This document shows, in pieces, positions 1 to 11,289 of a stretch of DNA of 64,000 bases. The stretch's first letter is position 1, and each line of letters opens with the position of its first letter. Both the position numbers and the translations under genes were made by a program. Below the pieces are notes generated by a model. That model did no database searches. It worked only from the letters and a program-made list of their open reading frames with translations, and was not told where the DNA came from. Origin of the DNA: Hydractinia symbiolongicarpus (lineage: Eukaryota > Cnidaria > Hydrozoa > Anthoathecata > Hydractiniidae); assembly GCF_029227915.1 (NCBI RefSeq), contig NC_079881.1:20623501-20687500 (forward strand), read 5' to 3'.

Positions 1-54
1 CATAAAAATAGGTACATTTTTACCCAAATTATACCATTTTAGTTTTGGCTTAAA

Positions 55-631
55 ACCCTGTAACTGATTTTGTTTCGTAGTACTCGATAAGACCGTTCAA
101 CTTCTTCCAGCGCATGGGGGTGAAAAGACCGCGATTTTATCATTGTTATCTTTTGACTACGACAATATCTTGCAACTTCTTTCTTGAACTTGCCTCCATT
201 GTCACTCTTAGAACGACTTGGTTCGCCATGGATAGAGTAGATTTTTTGGATCTCTCTTTTTACATGTCGTGATAGTTTTCGTTCCAGTTGAACTCGCCAA
301 AGAAATCTTGATATATATCCATTAGTGAAAGTATGTAGTGAAAAAGGGTTTTCTCTTTATGTTCAATTTTCATTTTGCTCAGATCAACATTAATCTTGTG
401 TTGTTCGCGGACGTCCTTCACACAAACAGATCGAGGGCTTGCTTTGTGTTTGAAGCGAACACTTAACTGTCTATACTTTGAATCATTGCCATTTTTGGAA
501 AAAAACACTGCTTTATAAAAACAAACAAAAAAGGAAAAAGTGTGCAACCAACAACAACACGTCCAAACAACTTTTTTGCACAAATGGTGTACGCAGACTA
601 ACCAATTATTTTTCATAAAAGTAAAAAACAA
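55..631 (-). pseudogene. Integrase core (rve-type) fragment, KRBA2/Ginger-like
   Basis: Read on the minus strand from 631 downwards, the ORF runs into a stretch resembling the first part of a retroviral-type integrase core (LSLMDIYQDF, first catalytic Asp) and then ends at a stop near 260. The next frame continues with the second catalytic region (SDNGGKF, near 205) and the third (ALEEVERSYR, near 105), which has the spacing of a D,D,E integrase. The domain is therefore split by a frameshift near 265-290. No protease, RT or other pol part is seen beside it. The motif order resembles the integrases of KRBA2-like proteins and Ginger transposons more than those of complete LTR elements, but that choice is a guess. 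It is cut by the window edge and is surely non-functional as it stands. Confidence 0.6.
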
Positions 632-1059
632 AACAGTGGTTTTCAGCTGAAAAGTCTTCCAACCTCTTTCATTTTATAAATAATGATTCCATACCTCCTT
701 ATTGTCATGTAACAAAACATATCCATTTTTATATTTCGTGAATCTTTCCTTCGATCACTAAAATTGCACAACAGCGTTTTTTTAAATCCTTGATCTATCT
801 TTTACAGGCGTGTTGAATCTACTACTTGGAAGTTTGACAATCGCTGCATATTCCTTGTCACCAAGTGGGTATATAATCTTCTTTCGATAATATTATTCAC
901 TAACACATCAAACATTGCGCCGCAACCTGTTTTCATGTATTGCGGTCCTGTGTTTTTTCATCAGTATCAGTCGGTTCTAAGTTGAAAAAATAAACTAAAG
1001 TCAAAGGAAAAAATTTGAATGTTCATTTTCTGACTGGTCCTATACCAGGGTTTTATAAC
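632..1059. other. Intergenic, nothing recognised
   Basis: AT-rich DNA with homopolymer runs. I see no ORF, RNA gene or repeat that I can support, and no clear copy of it elsewhere in the window. Confidence 0.5.
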
Positions 1060-2029
1060 ATATTCCTTTTTTTAGAGAAAAGAATTTATTACAAATTGGG
1101 GCAAGGTTTGACACAAATTGGGGCAGCTTTGAGTTATTACCAATTGGGGAATCTCTGTTCTTTTTTTGATGAAACATGGCTGTAAAGCCACATGCTGCTC
1201 TCTGACAATCAATTAAAAAACAACTTCACAACAACAGTGAAAGCAACTCTCTTTATCGTTTTCTAGTACCTATTCAACCACATCATCTTCCATTCGACAA
1301 TGGTAAATTCAATAAAGCAACAAGTATCTACAAAGCAAACTTACGGCATTCCCACATTGGAGAAAAACATGCCAAAAAATCTCTTTCTCGACTTTAATGT
1401 CATGTCGGGTCGTGTTGGGTCCTTCAAATAATGTAGCTTAGGTTGAAATAACACACACTGTGAGAATTGATAATTTTCCAAAAAACGGATAGGGAACATG
1501 ATTCTTGGATTTATTACAAATTATAAATAATTCTGCTGAGAGCAAGGAAAGTTCAGAATATATTTTGCAAGGTTAATGGTCAAGTAAGAACAGAGATAAA
1601 GTAGATCTCGTTTAAAAATTATTTAAGTTAGATAATACCTTTATCCCAGCATACTTGATTACTAAGAAACCTAGCATAAATGGGCTTAAAAAAAGTTGTA
1701 GTGGTAGTGCATTTCGTATCCGTTGTTACGACTCTTATGTCAACATTTCAGTAGGGAGATACTAAGAACTTAGCGTACAAAACACACACAGGCTTTTTGC
1801 GTGTGTATGGCATTCTAAAATCATTTCTAGTGTGTACACAAAAGTGCGAAAATTAAGTTAAATGGAGTTAAATTAAATATTTGGTCCACAAGACTTGGAA
1901 AAATAATGCATATTTACATTTATACCTGAATAAATTTATGGCTGATGCAATGATAAACATTTGAATCTCTCTACATTTTTATTGTTGTTTTAATTCTGTG
2001 TAAGCTGTCATAAAATAATGCGAAGATGG

Positions 2030-2300
2030 GGTAGTGACAGCGCATTTGGCTTTTAATCATGTAGTTTTAGGTTCAAGTCCTCCCTCCGGGGCCATTTAAA
2101 TGTAGTGTTGACAGTTCATGCAGTGCCATCTACTAGCCGCTAATCGACTTGAGTGGCAGACAAGGAAGTCAACGCAATGCTATACGTATCTTTGGCCGTG
2201 ATGCGACATAGTGATTAGGAGAGGATAAAGAGTCAGCCGTTAAAGTAGAATCCCAAAGGACATTCAAACTTTCTGTTACTTACTTAATCACTTACTAAAA
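2030..2300 (+). repeat. tRNA-Lys-derived SINE, copy 1
   Basis: The head contains an anticodon-arm-like ggCTTTTAATC, matching the tRNA-Lys(UUU) arm, and a near-perfect polymerase III B box GGTTCAAGTCC at about 2071, followed by ccggggcca, as at a tRNA 3' end. A body of about 200 bp follows and ends in an ACTT-rich simple tail (cttacttaatcacttac). Two further copies lie at equivalent positions of the other A blocks, so all three may derive from one insertion that was later duplicated. No target duplication could be fixed. Confidence 0.6.
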
Positions 2301-3049
2301 TTTGTAAAAGCGAAGAAAAGAAAAACAGTCATGCAATGTAGTTGTGGTAACCCACAAGTATGTTGTTAGCATTTTGAAAAATTAAAACTAATTATTTTGG
2401 TTATTAAAAATTTACGTCAATTATAAAAAACACGAATTTTTTTCCTTATTCAATAACTGTTTGGGGCGCGGGTGAGAACTTAGCGTTAAATTTATGTGAT
2501 CACATGTTGCCATGTACGTTTGGGGTGTATAAGCTTCAAAGTGACACGTCATATCAATGCAAATAATGTAAATATTCTCAACATATAACAATAATTTTTC
2601 AATCGTTTTAAGTGGTTGAAGAAAAGTATTTCAAAGCATGACTATATGACTTTATTTTGTTTCCAGTCTAAATACTCACTAAATACTTAATTTTGTACAG
2701 GAGAAAGTTTCCATAATCTAAGAAACAAAAAGTTTCTCGTGTGTTTGTTCCTCTTTCACAGTCTGGATACTCATTCTTCATTATCTACAAAGAGGTTTAA
2801 GTAACAAAAACTTTTTCATGGGTTTTGGTTTTTAAACGTTAATGAATAAAGATTTCAGGCATCAACACTGTTAATCAGATTCAATTCCTCCGTTCTGATA
2901 TCATAGTTGGATATTACGGAACATAGAGCAACGCAGAATCGCGATCGAACCTATTTTTAAATATGCATTGTAATGTTCTACGTACGTTCTGTTGTTTAAA
3001 TCCTACACAGACCTACACTTAATTTTTGGGACAAAACAATTTTAGAGAC

Positions 3050-3165
3050 TCATTTAATTAATTCAATTAAATATTGACATTTCTAATCTTACGAAAGCAT
3101 GAAAATACATCATTAAACTTCACCACGCATTTTAAATCTTTTTTTAAAGGCTACATAAAGCAAAG
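3050..3165 (+). promoter_or_regulatory. Conserved upstream region of microprotein gene A1
   Basis: A segment of about 100 bp is unusually well kept among the three A blocks (3050, 12378, 34805). It has TTAATTAATTCAATTAAAT (palindromic, homeodomain-site-like), then attgacatttctaatcttacgaaag and cattaaacttcaccacgcat, then a TATA-like element. In this copy the TATA region reads gctacataaagca, whereas A2 and A3 have gctatataaagca, so the A1 TATA box is weakened. The position about 90 bp upstream of the ATG fits a core promoter. That it is a promoter is inferred from conservation and position. Confidence 0.5.
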
Positions 3166-3240
3166 GTGAATCTGTTGGTTGAACTAAACTTACTTGACAT
3201 AAAGTAGGATAGAATCAGAAAAAGCGTCCTTTAAGACAAA

Positions 3241-3543
3241 ATGAAGTTTTTCAACAAATCAGGTATTTATCTGTTTCATTTCCTTTCTTAAGTATAATGC
3301 AATAAATTATTCTTTACTCTTCTTAGTATCTCACATATGGTGGGTGCAGTAAGATTACAGAAGTTATCTTTTTCTTCTTCATTTAGTTTTTTATAACACG
3401 TCATTTTTAATTTGCATGCTTTGTATCTTTCAGGTTCAACGAAACAAACCAAATCCTGAAAAACCAAACAACAAACAACAGCAACTAAAGTGAGATGCGT
3501 CACAATTGTTAATACATCAGGAAAGCAGTTCAAACTGAAATAA
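3241..3543 (+). pseudogene. Cationic microprotein gene copy A1 (two exons, one in-frame stop)
   Basis: Exon 1 is 3241-3262 (ATG, MKFFNKS plus the first base of a Gly codon). The intron is 3263-3433 (gtattt...tttcag, 171 bp, phase 1). Exon 2 is 3434-3543. The spliced frame is open except at codon 16, where a TCA Ser codon of the sister copies is TGA. Downstream the frame is intact to the family C-terminus (VRCVTIVNTSGKQFKLK, then TAA), so only one base separates it from an open gene. The stop would leave a 15-residue peptide. The promoter TATA is also altered. I therefore read it as a recently inactivated copy, though sequence error cannot be excluded. Function of the family is unknown to me. 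Confidence 0.7.
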
Positions 3544-4756
3544 CGACATCAAGGTTTCGTGCCTTAGTTGCTAAAAAACGCAGAGTTTCTGAAACGAATA
3601 AAGAGAAAGTTGAGTTTTTCATTCAAGTAAAGATAAAGTTGCAAAAAAAAAAAAATAATCGTTGGATAAAAGTCGGAGTAGTTGGATTAAGAAGATTGTT
3701 GTTGCTTCAAAGCAAAGATAATACTGCAATGACATTGGCTTTAGCTAGTGAAAAGTTATTTTAACAAAATGTAAAATTTAAACGTTTAAGAATAAGATCC
3801 CTAAACACAAAAGTTATTTTTTACCCCATTCGTCATGCTGCAGAGTAAAAAAATAAACATGTGTGTAGAGACACACATGTGTATTTTTATGTCTGTTGCA
3901 AAAGAAAGAAAACACGCCAGTCTTTACCAATACGTTTTTTACTTTCTAAAATACCTAATCTTGGAATTTTAGCTAACTAATTTTAAAAAATCTGGCTAAA
4001 TCTTAGTATCCTTATTTTCTCTTTCTCTTTACCTCATTGTCATACTAATAAAACACCACTCTTTGCTTCCCTGCCAGCTTTATAATTTAACAACTTATTT
4101 TCACTAAGACATATAGCCACCATATTTGTTGAATTTTATATTTATGTGCCAGTCACGTACCTGCTTAATGCTTAATTCCCATACCTCCCGGGGGCTAAGA
4201 TGTTATCTTTTAATCAAAGTCACTCCTTTATTTCTATGAAAGCTTTATAATCAAAAAGACTTAACTACCGTTAGGTTTTAAACTGGCAACATGACTTTAT
4301 TTCTTTACTACTTTCTCTAAGAAGTTAACATGCGATTATCCTTGTGTCTTAAGCATTTGTGATTTTACACTAAGTCGGAAAAATCATTCTTCAATCAGGT
4401 CGAATAAATGTCTCTGTAGTAATATTGAAATGGTTATAAACATCACAATGATGTATTCTTTTAAAAGACGGGGTTCCTCGTCAACAACTTTTTAACAGTA
4501 TACCCAAGAACAACTTTTATAGAGTGTTGACTAATTTTCAAACAGTCCCAATAACAGAAAGCATGCTTTTTTAAGAACGACATGAAGCCAAAAGGCATAT
4601 AATCAATATTATTCATAACTACCTCTGACTCATCTTTTTTATTAACCAAACTTCAAACAAAGGTTTCAAACCAAACCAAGGTTTGGTTTCATCTGGGAAT
4701 AATAATCTTTTAGTGCTTTTGAGATACTGAAAGTCAATAGTTAATTATTTCTTCAT
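3544..4756. repeat. 3' flank of A1 with an old MITE relic
   Basis: About 3700-3830 matches the 3' flank of A3 near 35310-35440 closely (shared 'ggctttagctagtgaaaagttatttt'-type sequence), and neither matches the 3' flank of A2/A4. About 4060-4400 is a diverged relative of the TTAA element at 31399-32151: the segments near 'tgcttaattcccatacctc', 'ctatgaaagctttataat' and 'ccgttaggttttaaac' correspond to its interior. A short perfect inverted repeat, AAACCAAACC-aa-GGTTTGGTTT, lies near 4667-4690. No gene is supported. Confidence 0.55.
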
Positions 4757-5459
4757 CAAACCTTGATGTCAACGTAATCGCTTCATCGTCAGCAGAAACG
4801 GGTAATTATGAATACTTGCTTAAATTATGCCAGCTAATTATTTTTAAAATAAGAACAATATGAAAATTAGGTGTTTGCGCATGGACACATCCCACGTAGT
4901 ATAATATATATCTGTGACATCACAAGAATACTTCCCACAAACTCTTACAAAAACAATTATAATTTGCTGAAGCATGATGTCCCATTCTCAAGTTGTAACA
5001 TCGCTTCCCACGTAATATCACAAAAACAATTATAATGTGCAAAAAAAAGATGTCCTATTTATCAAGTTGTGACATTGTGGTAACGCACATAAGTACGCAA
5101 AAAATGCTAGCTACCTTATATTACTGAAGTGAAGAAAAACACAACAAGACTACCTAACAAACCAGGTAACAAATACTATCTAATATTTTCAACTTGTTTA
5201 TACTAATAAGTAAAAAGGAAGTTTCTTATCCAATGCCTCAAATTGTTCCTGCCTTAAACGTGTACAAACTTTTTCAATGGTTATTAACTCTCAGTAAAGT
5301 GTTTAGCTTGTTAATTTTAAAACTTCAATAAGGTTTTTATTTTCAAATTTGATGTACAAATAACGCAGGACATGCAGTGTTCATGGATAATAAACACTCT
5401 TACTTTTTCAGTTTACAAGCCAACCCTGTTAAAAACACAACAGCCATAATTAACGAAAC

Positions 5460-5468
5460 ACGCAAACA
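5460..5468. repeat. Left 9-bp target-site duplication of the Mutator-like element
   Basis: acgcaaaca, repeated exactly at 7193-7201. Confidence 0.7.
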
Positions 5469-7192
5469 ACCTCGTCTCCAGGCCCATTTTTCTCTTTCTG
5501 ACAATCTCGGACGGCGAGAAGAAATGACCCTGGGCCACACTGGTCAGTTTCGAGATCTGATTGGTTTCTCAAGTTTCCGTTAATTATGAAGATAAATTAA
5601 TTTTTGCGTAAAAAATTGAATAATAACAGGAAAACAATAATGGCGGCTAAGTTTATGTGCGAAAGGAACGCTGGAATGTTTATGTTCTGCTGGACTGAAT
5701 TTATTTTTGTAAAAATAAAATATTTGGCATTGTTAGTATAGCTGAACGTGCAAACAAAATTAAATAGCTTTTAGTTGTGTTCAGAGGCTGTTAAAGTAAG
5801 CTTCTGTTTTTTTTGAAGTGCAGTTGAGGAGGTAGCTACTAGACTAGAAAGCCAGCTATGCTAGCTTTTGTGCACAGGGTGTAGTAAAAAACACAATAAA
5901 GGTTTCTTTGAAGACATGTTTAGCAGCTATCTAGCTAGCTCAAATACAACACAAGGTATATGCAGGTATACACAACTAATCCTATTTTTCCTGAACAGAC
6001 CTTCTTTTACACTCTAGCTAATATTCTTTCGAGGCAGAACACATAAACAAAAAAAGATCATATGCTGTTGATTTGGTTGAAAAAGATTACTAAATAGTTA
6101 TACGCTTAATTAAATCGATTTTTCAGATTAAATAACAATTTTCTCTGACTGCATGAAATGCAACATCCTATGTTTTATGACTTTTAATCTCTTACTAAAG
6201 CAACAAACATAAATTCATTGAAAAAAGTCAATTGGCTTGACCATAGTGGCCATTTAGTTGTAAATGCGTTTCCAGGTACCCGTTTCGTAAACACCGAAAC
6301 TGTAATATGATAAAAAAGAAAGATGAAAAAAAAAGATATTGGGTTAAAACTTGTTAGTAGATGCTTTTAGGCTGGTCTGATGGGATTAGCATAAAAAATG
6401 ATTCTGTAATAGCTATACTTTTTGAATTTAGGCATTAAATGCAGGGCGATAATATTTTTTTAAAGACAATTATAAATTTTGACCTAAGAATTGTAAAATT
6501 TTTTAGACAATACAATTTATTTAGGTGTATATGCACGTTACGACAATGGCTTTAAATGCGCTAGGACCCCCTTCGCAGGACCCTTGTTGATAGCAGTACC
6601 AACAGGAACTGAAGAGCTATTCTGGGTAAATAATTTCAATAATAAAATAATAATAAGCATCTTCAGTAATTCTAATCACAAAACCCTCTGAAAATTCTGT
6701 GGCTTGGAAGCTAGCTATAGCTAGCTAAAAGTACTTTCACTCTTAACTATAATATGAAATAAAGATACCTAAAAATCATAATTAAAAAAGTGTATACCTA
6801 GCTTGGTTTGCACAACCTTTGTAGCTACAAAAGTACGTCTTGGACCTTTGCTAGCTAGCTAGCTATAGATGGCTGAAACCTTTAAAATAAATATATATTT
6901 AAAATTTGTATGTAGCCAAAAAAAGCGAAGGCAACACTGCAATGATGTTTTCTCGAAGCAAAAACTCAAAACACTTTAACTAACTTCTTTTTGATTAAAA
7001 ATAAAACTCTATCCATGATTTCAATCCAAGATTGTTTTGCATAAATTATTGCAATACGGTGTGACTAAATTTTGCATAAATTAAAAATCAGCACGAATCG
7101 TGCTGATTTTAACCAGCCTGGTCCAGGGTCATTTCTTCGCGCCGTCTCGGATATCAAAAAAGCGGAAAATTGCCCTGGGAACGAGGTTGGAA
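5469..7192. mobile_element. Non-autonomous Mutator-like element (MULE-type MITE)
   Basis: The ends are inverted repeats of about 80 bp: acctcgtctccaggcc...cggacggcgagaagaaatgaccctgg on the left, and the reverse complement on the right (ggtcatttcttcgcgccgtctcggat...ccctgggaacgaggttgg, to 7192). The element is flanked by a 9-bp direct repeat, acgcaaaca, at 5460-5468 and 7193-7201. The paired block B2 has a single uninterrupted site here (around 27119-27130), which confirms insertion after the duplication. A 9-bp target duplication plus long terminal repeats is the Mutator signature. The interior holds no transposase ORF and is rich in TAGC/GCTA words. Confidence 0.75.
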
Positions 7193-7201
7193 ACGCAAAC
7201 A
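7193..7201. repeat. Right 9-bp target-site duplication of the Mutator-like element
   Basis: acgcaaaca, identical to 5460-5468. Confidence 0.7.
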
Positions 7202-8508
7202 GATATTAAAAGTAAATTGTGTAATCATAATTAATTCAAATGGTTTAAAATTCCAGCTAAAGTAATAGTTGCGTACTAAAATCAAAAGAATTTAACAAAG
7301 AAAATTGTGGAAGTCGTTTAAAACGAAATGAGATATAATAGCGGTTTATACCACTTGTAAACGCACAATCATGATAATCAAGTTTAATGATAAAATAATT
7401 ATTATATTCTAAAGTTTGCGTAAACAAGTGAGTGCACAATGAAAGTTTGATGTGAATCTGTCCCAAACGAAAACAAAACTTTTTTTGTCCAAAAACCTTA
7501 AAACTAATTAACAAACTAGCTATAGTTTGATAAAGTACAGAATTTCTGTCGTTAGTAATAATTTATGTTTTACTTATAAGCCATGAAGTCACATGATATA
7601 TGCATGGTGTGTTGGCAAAAGCCACCAAATTTTATGTATAGTTATTTCTTCAATGTTTAAACGCGTTGACTTTAGTTTGAATGTTGTTTCGCTGGTCAAT
7701 CAAAAAGCGTTTTATTGAACGATATGTTTCGTAGCTTCCTTGTCAAAAAGTTTATTTTGTGACAGGCTTATTATTGATTTTATTGTTTTTACTATGTATT
7801 ACAAAGTAACGACTTTACTATTACGTCGCTAGAGTTAATTCTTGTTATACGTTAAAACGCAAGTTGTTACTCAAAAAGAGGGAACTTTATCTGCATGATA
7901 TTCACTTACTATGCACAGTTTATCCATATTAAAAAAGGAAAAAAAATGATTTGGTTATTACCTACATGACATGTCTTCCATGTTTTTCTTTTTGATCATA
8001 ATGTCAACGAAAAAACGATAGTCAAATTTACAGTAGTATTTTAAAATGACTAATCAGATTTTGTTGGACAGTATTTTTCACTAATTTTAGCATCTTTTTA
8101 TTTTTCTTCAAATAAATTATGTTAAGTAAGAAATCAAAATTTAATTTTGAACAGTTAACTGCTTTTTTTTTACGGAATGAGAACAATATTTAAAGCTATC
8201 ATGACTGGTTTCACCGTTGAGTTTAATTTTAATTCAACCTTGCAACGTGTTGTGTTGCTACTTTGCAAAACACACAGACATTTACAAAGAAGATGCAATG
8301 CAGGTGAAAGATATAGTGAAGCATCATCTACGCGATGTTAACCTTGTATACAAATATCCTGTCAAATCAGTTTTAAATGTTTTTTGAAGGTTTGAATTAT
8401 AATGTCATGTCATCCTGGTTCTAAACAATGTTTTTGAAATTTTCTATTTTCATTATACTGTCTCTATAAAGGGAGAGCTTTATCAATGTAGATGTGTTTG
8501 CGTCAAAC

Positions 8509-8542
8509 ATGGGAGTTGCTCTTCGGTTTGCAATAAAACTTT
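8509..8542 (+). other. Candidate alternative first exon of microprotein gene B1
   Basis: ATG followed by ten codons (MGVALRFAIKL) and one base runs straight into a perfect donor, T|GTAAGTAA, giving phase 1. Exon 2 of B1 (9020) also accepts phase 1, so splicing 8542 to 9020 would be in frame and create a Cys at the junction. A TATA-like ctataaag lies at 8464-8471, about 40 bp upstream. The same small exon with the same donor exists in B2 (30241-30274). Between the copies most changes are replacements but keep hydrophobic residues. It may be an alternative N-terminus with a hydrophobic start, or chance. No transcript evidence is available. Confidence 0.35.
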
Positions 8543-8666
8543 GTAAGTAAAATTTACCATGAATAAACAGATATACGGATGTGCATATAAGCATAACCCA
8601 AACTAATCAATCGTTCAGAAATCGTTACCATTATGAATTAAATTAAAGGTGATTACAAAATAAGGC

Positions 8667-8676
8667 ATATATAAAA
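8667..8676 (+). promoter_or_regulatory. TATA-like element upstream of microprotein gene B1
   Basis: gcatatataaaatttta, kept in B2 at 30413-30420 within a well conserved stretch (ggccgg/ggcta attacggcttaattatc). It lies about 190 bp before the ATG, so a long 5' leader or another start would be implied. Confidence 0.4.
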
Positions 8677-8863
8677 TTTTACCCCGGCTAATTACGGCTT
8701 AATTATCTATTAGCAATGTTTGTACATTCCCGCCTCCTACTGCTTTCGTGTTATAAGTTATAGAAGTATCGTCTTCTTAAAAAACATTTTCATCAAAATT
8801 CTACAAAGGTCAGACTGTCGCATTCGGAGTCAACAGAAGCCTAACATCAATTTTATTTTCACA

Positions 8864-9147
8864 ATGAAAATATTTGACAAAACAGGTAACAAATTACTTT
8901 GTTACAACCTGCTTAGATTGCTTGAACTATTCCTAAGTGTTTTGATTGAGAAATAACATTATTTATTCTTGTAAAAAGCAGCTATATGAAATTTTTTATT
9001 TGTGTCATACTTTCTGTAGGTAAACAGCAAACAAAACCATCCACACAAACATCAATAAAACAAGAAGTAAAAACAACAACTGGGAAAACAAAGGTTAAAT
9101 GTGTCACTGTTATCAACACATCTGGAAAACATTTTAAATTAAAGTAA
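8864..9147 (+). CDS. Cationic microprotein gene copy B1 (two exons, 49 aa)
   Basis: Exon 1 is 8864-8885 (MKIFDKT plus one base). The intron is 8886-9019 (gtaaca...ctgtag, 134 bp, phase 1). Exon 2 is 9020-9147, ending in TAA. The product has 49 residues with 12 Lys, one Asp and one Glu, hence strongly basic. A low-complexity Lys/Gln/Thr/Ser linker (about residues 9-32) precedes the conserved C-terminal block VKCVTVINTSGKHFKLK with the single Cys. It has no signal peptide and no membrane segment. B copies have a linker six to seven residues longer than A copies. Differences from B2 in the C-terminal block are mainly conservative or synonymous. The role is unknown: a nucleic-acid-binding or antimicrobial peptide would fit the charge, but that is speculation. 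Confidence 0.7.
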
Positions 9148-10379
9148 CAACATAATTGTTGGTACGACTGTCGAAAACAACAAATGCTTGATAATATAAG
9201 TGATTAATCACTTTACCAGTCGTGTCAAATGGCATACAGACTTTTACATAAATATTCATTACGAGCGAAACAAAATTATAAGTCCGTTTACTTCGCGAAG
9301 TGTACCAAGGAAATGAAAAAATCGTTACGCACCCAATCCGGGCGGTCTTACCTATATTGTCTGATGCGGAAACTTTAGTAACATCAGGTGCAGATGCCTT
9401 AAAAGTAAAAATATGACCGTTGTTTTTTTAGTTTTGTGTATTATACAGACCTTTCATTGCAGATATAACAGTCAATTCATTCTTAAGTTACATTAATATG
9501 TAAATATTAAAAGAAGTTTTGTTTTGTATTTTCAAATGGAAGTTTAATGATTTACATTCATTATTGTTATTATTTGCTTTTATATATTTTGTTTTTGGTC
9601 AAGTTATTTGTAATTCTTGGCAAGTTTATTCTTTTTCACAGAAGCCAACTTTGTTCCAAGGACAAACACAACTGGGGTTGCCATAACTGTTGCATTTAGA
9701 AGATTTCCGCGTGAAAGAACGATTGTGGTACGGTTGTGCTTCTTTTTCTGCTTTTTAACGCAGCTTGGAGCTAAAAGGTTAAATGAGTGACACTGGTTTG
9801 TTGCCAGAACTATAGCCAAGACTGTGTGGTTATAGCTAGATAAAATTCAAACGCATCTTCCACACACAAAGCACTATCTAGCTAGCTAAAAAAAGAAGCT
9901 AAATATCACTGAAACTTTGTAGCTACGTAGACTTGAGAGACTGGCTAATTTTCTAGCTATATGACTAGTTAAATGTCCAGATATGTCAAATTGGCAATAC
10001 CAATGTTTTAATTTTATTGCAGAGTAAAACATGTAGCTAGAATGCATGGTTTTGCCTTGAAGAAAATGTCAAATTTTCGAAAGTTTAAGACGAATTACGG
10101 AGTTTTCACTGTGCCATAAACAGTTCTGAAAACTACATTTCACTAACTTGGTAACGGTACCAGTTCATTTGTGTTTCAATGCTAGCGTGGTTAATGCTTA
10201 CCAACATGAATTTAGCGGTAATCTACCGATTATACTGAGTTTTGCATCATAGAAATGATTAACGGAGACACCCTTGTAAAACAATTATGATGAGCAAAGT
10301 ATTTCCACTGACACAAATATCGATCTTCCAAACTTCGTACGATTGCTTAAACTCCGCAACAAGCGCACCCACCGGGATA
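9148..10379. repeat. 3' flank of B1 and junction to block A2
   Basis: About 9148-9960 aligns with 30890-32500 of B2 once the TTAA MITE there is removed. An open frame on the minus strand at 9604-9819 is interrupted in B2 and is not kept, so I do not call it. The B-to-A junction (10100-10379, 'ttgcttaaactccgcaac') is the same in B1-A2 and B2-A3 (about 32740), showing that B and A were duplicated together as one unit. Confidence 0.6.
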
Positions 10380-11289
10380 GGTTTTAATTAAAAAATTAAG
10401 ACAAATTAGCATACGAAAAATTCATTTTTTGATGAAACGTAGCTAGAATGCCACATGCTACATCTTTCTACGGCCATTTTATAAAATAAGTGCACAGCAG
10501 TGGTCATAGCAACTGTATTTATCGTTTTCTAGTACCTAATCAGCCATACTATCGTTCACTCGACAATGTCACAATGAATAAAGCCACAAGTAGTAACAAA
10601 GCAAACTTACGGCGTTCTCTCATTTGAGAATAAGCTGGCGAAAAAGGTTGAAATAACGAGCACTGTAAGAATAATTAATTAGCATAAAACAGCTATTTGA
10701 AAGTATTGATTACTAAATATATAGCTTTTGCCAAGTTTTAGTCTTTTTTCGGACACCATTTTGAATTATTTTGACAGATATAGTGCGTGTGTAATTTCTA
10801 ATATGAGAGATGTGCTAACTTGATATCTATAACGTTTAAGCGACCTGTAAATATTCAAACATGAAGCCTTTTGGATTTACTCCGGATTAAAAATCATTCT
10901 GTTGATAGCAATGATAGTTCATTGAAGAGTAGGAACATTAGATGGAATTGAAAAATTATTTAAGGTAGATAACACCCTTACCCCAGCATACCTGATTACC
11001 AACAAACCTAAATTATATTAGCTTAAAAGAAAAGTTGTGATGGTAAGGCATTTTGTATCCGTTGTTACGAGTCTTATGGGAGCATTTCAGTAGGGATATA
11101 CTAAAGTGTGTGTCAGGTTACAAAATTATTTCCAGTGCATCAACAGAAGTGTGAAAAATTAAATTGAAATTAAATTCGACAATAATGCTTATCTAAATTC
11201 CTACGTGAATTAATTTATAGTTTATCTGAAGATGAACATTTTGTGGTGTTGTTTTTGCTCTGTGTAAACTATCGAAAAATTATGCGGAG

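Larger units (their letters stand above)
1060..3240 (+). repeat. Segmental-duplication block A1, upstream part
   Basis: This block aligns by eye with about 10380-12579 and about 32560-34950. Shared landmarks are the segment around a tttgatgaaacatgg-like word (1163, 10425, 32790), the Gibberish-free run ending in a tRNA-Lys-derived SINE (2030, 11290, 33790), paired 'tctggatactcattctt'-like words, and the AT-rich palindromic segment just upstream of the small gene. The three copies differ by many point changes and short indels, so the duplications are not recent. No ORF longer than about 60 codons is conserved between the copies. Confidence 0.8.
4757..8863 (+). repeat. Segmental-duplication block B1, upstream part
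   Basis: This block aligns with 16655-16720 plus 26557-30608 (block B2). Landmarks are 'cttcatcgtcagca.aaacgggtaattat' (4782 and 16671), 'cctcaaattgttcctgcctt' (5236 and 26900), 'acgcaggacatgcagtgtt' (5363 and 27027), 'gtgacaggcttattattgat' (7760 and 29478), and the microprotein gene itself. B1 carries a Mutator-like insertion at 5469-7192 that B2 lacks. The ORFs inside are short and not conserved between B1 and B2. Confidence 0.8.

Noticed and set aside
3288-3533. Hydrophobic ORF antisense to microprotein exon 2 (also at 15447-15770)
   Set aside because: It follows from the Lys/Thr/Gln codons of the sense strand. Sister copies vary at sense third positions, which are constrained only if the sense frame is coding.
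5377-5583. 68-codon + strand ORF
   Set aside because: Half of it is the terminal inverted repeat of the Mutator-like element, so it spans an insertion border.
9604-9819. 71-codon basic ORF downstream of B1
   Set aside because: Not preserved in B2, where a MITE and point changes break it.
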